The translations under genes were made by a program, and so were the position numbers. A model generated the notes under the pieces. It was not told the origin of the DNA. It did no database searches and saw only the letters and a list, made by a program, of their open reading frames with translations. A stretch of 32,552 nt of DNA, taken from the NCBI GenBank assembly GCA_013329415.1, contig DUKH01000153.1, forward strand, positions 1 to 32,552, given 5' to 3'. This document shows, piece after piece, positions 25,676-32,552 of the stretch (the stretch's first letter is position 1; the number at the start of each line of letters is the position of its first letter). The stretch comes from Methanosarcinaceae archaeon. Its GTDB lineage: Archaea; Halobacteriota; Methanosarcinia; Methanosarcinales; Methanosarcinaceae.

Positions 25676-28606
25676 ATGGACATAAAACCGGGAGATATCG
25701 TAGATCTGCGTCACAGGCTCTGGCGTGTTGATTATGTTGACGGGGAAAGCAAGGTATTCCAAGCTACTAATATTGACGGAGGAAGACCCAGAAGGCAAAA
25801 ATTCTATTATCCGCTTGAGTCCGTCAGTGAGGCCAGCATTCCCGAGCCTTCACTTGAAAAAATAGGAGATTCGGCAACAAACAAATTGCTGATTCAATCA
25901 TTCCGTTATTCTATTCTTCATGGTTCTGCTCCACTTTTGAGCCTTCAGAGGAGCAGTGTGATTCCCCCACACTACCAGCTTGTGCCTGTGGTAATGGCCC
26001 TTAACAAAAGCGAGAGGGTCCGCATGCTGATCGCTGATGACGTGGGGTTGGGGAAAACCGTGGAAGCAGGGCTTATTGCAACCGAGCTGATGGCAAGAAA
26101 CCTGGTGTCCAGAATTCTTGTAATATGTCCGAAAAACCTGTGTGAGCAGTGGCGTGATGCGCTGCATTCTTTTTTCCAGATCGATGCGAGGGTTATCTCT
26201 TCAGTCCATAGAAGGGTGCTTGAAAGGAATTTGCCGCCCGGAGCAAGTCCCTGGAAGCATTACCCGTTTCTTATTGCGTCCATAGATTATACCAAGAAGG
26301 ACCCTACGAAGTACCAGGTCCTTGAAGTGCCCTGGGACCTTGTGATTGTGGATGAGGCACATCTGGCTGCAAAACCTCACCAGATTACTGAAAAGCAGAG
26401 TGTATCAATGGAGAGGTATAATTTTGTAAAAGAGCTCACAGCTCAGAAGCAGGTAAAGAACCTCCTTTTCCTGACTGCAACTCCACACAATGGATACACT
26501 GATACTTATGCCAGTCTTCTCAATATGCTTGACTGCGGGATTGTTAGCGGTCCTATAAATGAGCCCAGGATTAACAGGGATATTGCAAAACACCACGTCT
26601 GCCAGAGAAGAAGAAAAGACGTGGAGGACTGGTTCAAGGAGCACTCCGAAGAGGAGAATCCATTCCCTGAACGCAACCAGGAAGAAGTTACCATTGATCT
26701 GGTACACGAGGAAGAAAAAGAAATTATTGAAAAACTTGAACGGTACGGGAAAGGGATCCTGAACCTTGCCGAGGGAGGAAGCCATAAAGTCCGGATGACG
26801 GCCCAGTGGGTTGTGATGCACCTGCAAAAAAGAGCCCTGTCTTCTCCCGATGCACTGAGGATTTCATTGAAAAACCGTCTGGAACGTGTTGTCGAGAAGA
26901 TTGAAAAGGAGGAAACTTCCGATGATATTAACATCAGCGTGGCTCAGGCAAAGGCAAGTGCCCTGGATGAGGAACTGGTCGATGACCTGAGCGATGAAGA
27001 GGTTTCGACACGGATGGACCAGACATCTTTCGGTTCCCTGGAAGCCCTGAAGGCTGAGAAAGCGGAACTTGAGGAGCTAATCAAACTTGCCAGCAGAATC
27101 ACATCGGCAAAGGACAGCAAATTGAAACGCCTTACCAATCCGAAGAATGGTATCTTAAAAAATTCGGTTTCAGGTGTTTACGGGACAAAGAAGGCTATCA
27201 TATTTACCCGATACAAGGATACACTCGATTACCTGGAAAAGGAAATCCCGAAGCAGTTAAGGAAAACCATCTCTCAGGAGCAGGTCGTTACCGTAGACGG
27301 GGACCTTACGGATGCCCTTCGAAACGAAAGGCTTGCAGAGTTCCAGAAGCTTGACCAGGGGATTCTGATTGCAACGGACTGTATCAGTGAAGGTATCAAC
27401 CTCCAGCACATGGCTAACCAGGTTATCCACTATGAACTTCCCTGGAACCCGAACAGGCTCGAGCAGAGGAACGGGCGTGTGGACAGGTACGGGCAGAAGG
27501 CAAGGAAGGTGTATGTCAGGACCCTGGTAATGAACGATACCCTTGATGCTACGATTCTTAAGGTGCTGGTCAGGAAAGCAAAACAGATCCGTGAGGATTA
27601 CGGGTTTGCACCTCCGTTTTTCGGGGACGACAGCAATGTCTTTGATATGATCCAGGATATCGGCGTGGAGAAATTGCCAAGCTCCCAGAGTTCGCTCTTT
27701 GAGTTTGATGGCGGTGCAAGAAAGGATGGGGAGAAGGTCCCGGACCATGAAAAGGTGAACCCCTTTGATAACGAAGTTCTGGAAAATATCAAGGCAGAGA
27801 GTTTCTATGGGCAGACCGATGTGGACCTTTCGGAGATCAGGAGACGCCTGAAGGAAACCGAGGAGTCGATCGGGACCCAGGAAGAGTTCACGACTTTTGT
27901 GCTCAATGGGCTGAGAAGTTTCGGATGCACTGTTACGGAGAACATGGACCTCCAAAACAGCCTTAAGATAGAGCTTTCAAGCCGCTTTAAGGTAGGCGGC
28001 TACGGGGAAACTATAGAAAAAGCTACTTTTGACCCGAAGGTTGCAATTGAAAACATCGATATAGAACACCTGAATGTCGGGCACCCGGTTATAAGGCGCC
28101 TGTTTGAACTTGTTAAGAACTCGGTTTTCGATCCCAGGAGGGAAGAATACGGAAGGACTTCTGTGGTCAGCACGCCCGAGGTCGAGAAAGTGACTGCAAT
28201 GTACTTTTTCCTTGTGCGTTTTACGGTGGGTACGGAATCGGTCAGCATAATTGAAGAAATCATACCGGTTGCTTGCAACCTGATTGACAGGAAGGCCCTT
28301 TCCCAGGATGAGATTTACAAATTGATCAGGGCAAGCCCTGCACCCAGCCGCAGACCGAAGGAAGATTACCTGAGGCACCTGGAGCTTGCAATGAAACCTG
28401 AAATGTACGAGGCAGCTTTTGAAGATACTGTTAATATGCACGTTGAAAGGATCGGCCAGGAGAGGGGTGCTCTAAAGGAGAAGTTGATGCAGGACAGCGA
28501 GAACCATGAATGGCTGGAGGGGATTGACAGGATTGAAAGGGCATCAAGTGACCTTGTGGCTGTTCGACTGCTTGAACCTGTACCAAAAACGGGGGTGAGG
28601 GAATGA
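25676..28606 (+). CDS. SNF2-family helicase, DrmD-like
   Basis: A 976-residue superfamily 2 helicase. A small N-terminal beta domain (GDIVDLRHRLWRVD) precedes motif I DVGLGKTVEA (residues 122-131), DEAH (226-229), motif III LTATPHNG, and the C-terminal lobe with IATDCISEGINLQ and RLEQRNGRVDRYGQ (about 600). A charged helical insert sits between the two lobes. The combination with the overlapping giant adenine methylase downstream is that of DrmD-DrmMI in class 1 DISARM, which protects methylated host DNA and restricts phage DNA. The frame starts at TTG 25658, but ATG 25676 is preferred. ATGA overlap with the next gene shows translational coupling. It could also be part of another helicase-methylase defence type; downstream genes would decide. 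Confidence 0.85.
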   Translation: MDIKPGDIVDLRHRLWRVDYVDGESKVFQATNIDGGRPRRQKFYYPLESVSEASIPEPSLEKIGDSATNKLLIQSFRYSILHGSAPLLSLQRSSVIPPHYQLVPVVMALNKSERVRMLIADDVGLGKTVEAGLIATELMARNLVSRILVICPKNLCEQWRDALHSFFQIDARVISSVHRRVLERNLPPGASPWKHYPFLIASIDYTKKDPTKYQVLEVPWDLVIVDEAHLAAKPHQITEKQSVSMERYNFVKELTAQKQVKNLLFLTATPHNGYTDTYASLLNMLDCGIVSGPINEPRINRDIAKHHVCQRRRKDVEDWFKEHSEEENPFPERNQEEVTIDLVHEEEKEIIEKLERYGKGILNLAEGGSHKVRMTAQWVVMHLQKRALSSPDALRISLKNRLERVVEKIEKEETSDDINISVAQAKASALDEELVDDLSDEEVSTRMDQTSFGSLEALKAEKAELEELIKLASRITSAKDSKLKRLTNPKNGILKNSVSGVYGTKKAIIFTRYKDTLDYLEKEIPKQLRKTISQEQVVTVDGDLTDALRNERLAEFQKLDQGILIATDCISEGINLQHMANQVIHYELPWNPNRLEQRNGRVDRYGQKARKVYVRTLVMNDTLDATILKVLVRKAKQIREDYGFAPPFFGDDSNVFDMIQDIGVEKLPSSQSSLFEFDGGARKDGEKVPDHEKVNPFDNEVLENIKAESFYGQTDVDLSEIRRRLKETEESIGTQEEFTTFVLNGLRSFGCTVTENMDLQNSLKIELSSRFKVGGYGETIEKATFDPKVAIENIDIEHLNVGHPVIRRLFELVKNSVFDPRREEYGRTSVVSTPEVEKVTAMYFFLVRFTVGTESVSIIEEIIPVACNLIDRKALSQDEIYKLIRASPAPSRRPKEDYLRHLELAMKPEMYEAAFEDTVNMHVERIGQERGALKEKLMQDSENHEWLEGIDRIERASSDLVAVRLLEPVPKTGVRE

Positions 28607-31600
28607 ATACAGGCAATTCCGGGTGTATCCATGTTTCAGGGAGTTTGATCCCTTCACAGTTTGTATTTTCAATGCAGGGAGATACGGTCAGCTTTGATTT
28701 TGCAAAACCTTCGACCTTCAAGGTCCCCTGGGACGATGAAGATAGCTCCCCTGATTCAAAGGAGTATGATTTCAGAGTCCAGGACGCTTTTGAGAGCCTG
28801 AAACGCCGCTGGGATATGTACGGGCCAAAGTTGAGGGCCATGAGTCCAGAGGATACCCGCAAGTACTGGCAAAGACCGCTACTGGAGGCTCTTGGTTTCA
28901 ATCTTGCTTATTCCCAGAAACACAGGGAGATCAGCGAGAGCCTCAAGTTCAATTTTTCACACAAGGGGTGGAGGGAGGTTGCCGGAGTTCCAAAACCCCC
29001 TGTGGTACACCTCATTTCCCCTTCCATGGGCCTTGACGACAGGCTGGTACGCGGAGAGCCTTGTGCCCATGATGCCCTGCAGGGCTACCTGAACACCAAC
29101 GAAGACAAGTGGGCGGTGCTTACGAACGGGCTTTTCCTGCGCCTGCTTCGGGACTTTCACCACACCACGGTTAAAGGGTATGTGGAGTTTGACATCGAAG
29201 CCATCTTCCACAACCGGCTGTTTTCGGAGTTCCAGGCCCTGTACAGGTTTGCCCACGCAAGCCGATTTGCTCCGGCACCTTCAAAGAAAAAGGACGAGCC
29301 GGGAGAGTCCTATCTTGAGGAATACTTCAAACGAAGCCAGGCAGTCGGGGAATCGGTGGGAAGGAACCTGCGGGAAAACGTCGTGAAAGCGATCGAAGCT
29401 TTCGGGAACGGTTTTCTTACAAGTGAGCTGATGGAAATCCTGCGGAAAGATGAGAAAGAGTGCCACATCTATTATGAAGAAATCCTGCGGGTGATCTACC
29501 GCATCATTTTCCTGCTCTATGCCGAACAGCGTGGCCTCCTCGGCGGCCATGAAACCCCGGGGCATGACCTCTACCTGGAAAACTACAGCATAACAGCCCT
29601 CAGGGACTTTGCAGCCGAGACCATTGAGGACAACAACTTCCAGAACGATTCCCACAAAGACCTCTGGGAAGGCTTGCTTGTCACATTCAGGATGATAAAG
29701 AAAGGGGTGAACGAACTTGGCATCTACCCGTACAATGGCATGCTTTTCGATATGGCTGCAGACAAATACGTGGGCAAATTCTCCTGCAAAAATAGCGGGT
29801 TCCTGGATGCAGTCCGCTTCCTGACCCTTACGGAAATCGACGGAGTCAGGCAGTCTATCTCCTATGCCGACCTTTCCGTAGAAGAGTTCGGCTCGATCTA
29901 CGAAAGCCTCCTTGACTACGCCCCAAGGATCACCTCAGCCCCCGAAGAAATCGAGGGCAGGAAATACGCCCCTAACCGCTTCATCCTCGACCCGAGAGGC
30001 TCGGACAGAAAGTCCACAGGCTCCTACTACACAAACCCTGGCCTTGTCCAGGAGTTAATCAAAAGCGCCCTGATCCCGGTCCTCGAAGCCCGCCTGGAAG
30101 AAGCCACCGACACCCCCAGGGCAAAAGAAGACGCCCTGCTGTCCATAAAAGTCTGCGACCCAGCCTGCGGAAGCGGAGCTTTCCTTATCGCAGCCTGCAA
30201 CAAGCTCGGAAGAGAACTTGCAAAGATCAGGTCAGGCGAGGAACTCCCGGCCCAGGACGTAGAACAGGAAGCCAGACGCGACGTCCTCCTGCACTGCATC
30301 TACGGTGTGGACATAAACCCCATGGCCGTGGAACTTGCCAAAGTCTCCCTCTGGATCAACGCCGCAGTCAGGGACAAGCCCCTGAACTTCCTCGACCACC
30401 ACATAAAATGCGGAAACTCCCTTATAGGTGCAACCCCCGAGCTTATGGAAAAAGGCATTCCAAATAATGCTTTCAATCCCGTAGAAGGCGACGACAAGAA
30501 AGTTGCTTCCCACTTCAAAAAGATCAACAGAGAGCAGAAAAAGAACAAAACCTTTACAGGCTGGCTTGTAAAAGACGGTACGGCAAAAGTCTGCTGCAGG
30601 GAATTTGCCAAACTCGACGAAGAAATAGAACAGACTCCAAAAGAAGTGATAGAAAAAAGAGACCACTACGAAGCTCTCCTCTCCAGCAAAGAATACAACC
30701 GCCTGAAGTTCCTCTCCGACCTCTGGACAAGCGCCTTCTTCTGGCCCCTCACAGACGAAAAGGAAGACGTGATAACAAACGGCACTTTCATGGCATATGC
30801 CTCAAATGACCTCCTTGATCCCTCCGCCGAATTCACCCAAAAAGTCTCAGGTCTCGCCCAGGAATACAGGTTCTTCCACTGGCACCTCGAATTCCCCGAT
30901 GTCTTCAACGGAGAAAACCAGGGCTTTGACTGCGTACTCGGAAACCCCCCATGGGAGAGAATAAAACTCCAGGAAAAAGAATTCTTCGAATACCGCTCCC
31001 CAGATATCGCAAAAGCCAGCAACGCCTCCCAGCGAAAAAAGCTAATCAAGAAACTCTGTGAAGATGACCCAGCCCTTGACCAGGCATTCAGAAAGGCAAA
31101 GTGCATGAGTGAATGTGAAAGCCTCTTCCTTCGAGAGTCTGGCCGATTCCTCCTCACAGGCAAAGGTGACATCAACACATACACCGTCTTCACCGAACAC
31201 GCCCGCAACTCAATCAATACCCTCGGGTATGCAGGCATCATAGTCCCCACAGGCATCGCAACCGACAACACAACCTCCGAATTCTTCGGAGACATTGTGA
31301 ACAAGAAAAACCTCAAAAGCCTATATGATTTTGAAAATAAGGAAGCACTCTTCCCGATCCATAGAAGCTTTAAATTCTGCCTCTTAACGATGGTTGGAAG
31401 GGAAGTTGTGCCGAGGGCCTTTGACATGGCTTTTTTCCTGCATAATTTAGAGGATGTGAATAGCAGTGAAAAGCATTTTTCCCTTACCACAAGAGACATC
31501 AAACTGATTAACCCAAACACCCTGAACTGTCCAATCTTTAGAAGCAAAAGGGATTCGGAAATAACAAAACAAGTCTATCGCAAGGTCCCAGTTCTTATCA

Positions 31601-32552
31601 ACGAAAATGAAAAGAATGGAAACTCTTGGGGCTGTTCATTCTTGAGAATGTTTGATATGGCTAACGATTCTCACCTATTCAAGACGAAAGATGAGCTTGA
31701 AGAGTTGGGTTTTGAATTAGATGGAAATCAATATTTCAAAGAAAATGATGTTTTTTTGCCTTTATATGAAGCAAAAATGTATAAGAATTTTGATCATAGA
31801 CATGGGACTTTTGCGAGTGTCGATAGTAGAACTAATGTGCAGCTCCCAACCCCCACAATTGAGGATCATTTAAATTTCAATTACGTTGTTAAACCATGGT
31901 ACTGGGTACCTAAATCAGAAGTTGAAAAAAGACTGAATTCAAAAGTAGAATGGTTTATTGCTTTTCGAGATATTGCACGTTCAACAGATGAACGTACAGG
32001 AATATTTTCACTATTGCCTTCATCAGGTGTTAATCACAAATCTCCATTGGTATTTTTTAATAACACCAGCCCAATTCATAGTTCTCTATTTTTAGCAAAT
32101 GTTAACTCGATGCCTTTTGATTATGTTTTGAGGACAAAAATGGGTGGTACTTCTCTCGGCTATTTCATCTTAAAACAACTTCCCATTTTTCCTCATAATA
32201 TATATGTTGCACACATAATCGACTTAATAATACCTCGCACAATCGAACTCACCTATACCGCCTGGGATCTCAAACCTTTCGCTGAAGATGTCCTCGAAGA
32301 AATTGGCCCAGAAAAGTGGAACGAATGGTTCCCAGAAAACCCGCTTGTGGTCGGCGTCCCGCAGCCGTTCAGATGGGATGAAGAGCGGCGGTTGCAGTTG
32401 AGGTGTGAGCTGGATGCGGTTTATGCACACCTGTATGGGATCTCGAAGGATGACCTAGATTATATTCTCGGGACCTTTCCGAATGTGAGGAGGAAGGATG
32501 AGGCGAGGTACGGGACGTACAGGACGAGGGATTTGATTATGGAGTACTATGA
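28603..32552 (+). CDS. Eco57I/PglX-like adenine methyltransferase, DrmMI-like (partial)
   Basis: Open from ATG 28603 to the window end without a stop, so at least 1316 residues. An N-terminal domain (about 1-250, nuclease-like HSDR_N flavour but without clear catalytic residues) precedes helical sequence; the SAM-binding motif DPACGSGAF lies near residue 520 and the catalytic NPPW near 780 (LGNPPWERIK). It transfers methyl groups to adenine N6. The start overlaps the helicase stop by four bases (ATGA), with GGTGAG just upstream. The segment from about 31500 to 32225 changes to AT-rich codons, whereas the rest has the G+C-rich style of the helicase; this segment is likely the target recognition part. 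As DrmMI it would mark host DNA as self. It resembles BREX PglX too, but the SNF2 partner favours DISARM. Confidence 0.85.
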   Translation, partial: MNTGNSGCIHVSGSLIPSQFVFSMQGDTVSFDFAKPSTFKVPWDDEDSSPDSKEYDFRVQDAFESLKRRWDMYGPKLRAMSPEDTRKYWQRPLLEALGFNLAYSQKHREISESLKFNFSHKGWREVAGVPKPPVVHLISPSMGLDDRLVRGEPCAHDALQGYLNTNEDKWAVLTNGLFLRLLRDFHHTTVKGYVEFDIEAIFHNRLFSEFQALYRFAHASRFAPAPSKKKDEPGESYLEEYFKRSQAVGESVGRNLRENVVKAIEAFGNGFLTSELMEILRKDEKECHIYYEEILRVIYRIIFLLYAEQRGLLGGHETPGHDLYLENYSITALRDFAAETIEDNNFQNDSHKDLWEGLLVTFRMIKKGVNELGIYPYNGMLFDMAADKYVGKFSCKNSGFLDAVRFLTLTEIDGVRQSISYADLSVEEFGSIYESLLDYAPRITSAPEEIEGRKYAPNRFILDPRGSDRKSTGSYYTNPGLVQELIKSALIPVLEARLEEATDTPRAKEDALLSIKVCDPACGSGAFLIAACNKLGRELAKIRSGEELPAQDVEQEARRDVLLHCIYGVDINPMAVELAKVSLWINAAVRDKPLNFLDHHIKCGNSLIGATPELMEKGIPNNAFNPVEGDDKKVASHFKKINREQKKNKTFTGWLVKDGTAKVCCREFAKLDEEIEQTPKEVIEKRDHYEALLSSKEYNRLKFLSDLWTSAFFWPLTDEKEDVITNGTFMAYASNDLLDPSAEFTQKVSGLAQEYRFFHWHLEFPDVFNGENQGFDCVLGNPPWERIKLQEKEFFEYRSPDIAKASNASQRKKLIKKLCEDDPALDQAFRKAKCMSECESLFLRESGRFLLTGKGDINTYTVFTEHARNSINTLGYAGIIVPTGIATDNTTSEFFGDIVNKKNLKSLYDFENKEALFPIHRSFKFCLLTMVGREVVPRAFDMAFFLHNLEDVNSSEKHFSLTTRDIKLINPNTLNCPIFRSKRDSEITKQVYRKVPVLINENEKNGNSWGCSFLRMFDMANDSHLFKTKDELEELGFELDGNQYFKENDVFLPLYEAKMYKNFDHRHGTFASVDSRTNVQLPTPTIEDHLNFNYVVKPWYWVPKSEVEKRLNSKVEWFIAFRDIARSTDERTGIFSLLPSSGVNHKSPLVFFNNTSPIHSSLFLANVNSMPFDYVLRTKMGGTSLGYFILKQLPIFPHNIYVAHIIDLIIPRTIELTYTAWDLKPFAEDVLEEIGPEKWNEWFPENPLVVGVPQPFRWDEERRLQLRCELDAVYAHLYGISKDDLDYILGTFPNVRRKDEARYGTYRTRDLIMEYY

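Overview
The window looks like a piece of a Methanosarcina chromosome (methanogenic archaeon). Reasons: archaeal TATA-like promoters combined with GGAGG-type ribosome binding sites, a pyruvoyl-type arginine decarboxylase, stand-alone hydantoinase/oxoprolinase-type ATPases, a class I hybrid cluster protein, many AT-rich intergenic spacers with short tandem repeats, and several families I know mainly from Methanosarcina. The genus is inferred from gene content and style; no rRNA or other marker gene is present.

Region 1 (1-11900) is mostly housekeeping or metabolic: an EamA-type exporter, arginine decarboxylase (pdaD), two tandem paralogous hydantoinase/oxoprolinase proteins, a YgjP-like zinc metallopeptidase, two small membrane proteins with a C-terminal zinc ribbon, a small unrelated membrane protein, and hcp. 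The hcp reading frame is broken near its 3' end (about 10456). Almost every spacer holds its own short tandem repeat (30, 11, 16, 29, 19, 14 and 23 bp units).

Region 2 (11947-16870) is a graveyard. It has a fic gene with no 5' end, a frameshift, two in-frame TAG codons and a 3' end that runs into a dispersed repeat; a predicted lipoprotein; two 3'-terminal remnants of hsdS; one 3'-terminal remnant of hsdM; REP-like hairpin elements; and a ~230 bp repeat whose two copies flank a 305-aa protein with two membrane/zinc-ribbon modules. That protein belongs to the same family as the two zinc-ribbon proteins of region 1.

Region 3 (16877-21610) holds an AT-rich ~577-aa polytopic membrane protein of unknown function, then on the minus strand an hsdM 3' remnant, a PD-(D/E)XK nuclease-like gene that appears frameshifted at a 6-base G/C run, and an apparently intact two-TRD hsdS. 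No intact hsdM or hsdR is visible, so the type I system looks dead or orphaned here.

Region 4 (21655-32552) is a defence-type island on the plus strand: a tyrosine recombinase directly next to the broken hsdM, a small winged-helix regulator (minus strand) with phased GTAAC repeats in its promoter, a GmrSD-like DUF262/DUF1524 protein, and an ATGA-overlapping pair of a SNF2-family helicase and a very large Eco57I/PglX-like adenine methyltransferase. The pair has the DrmD-DrmMI arrangement of class 1 DISARM. The methyltransferase is still open at the window end, so any drmA, drmB or drmC genes would lie beyond it.
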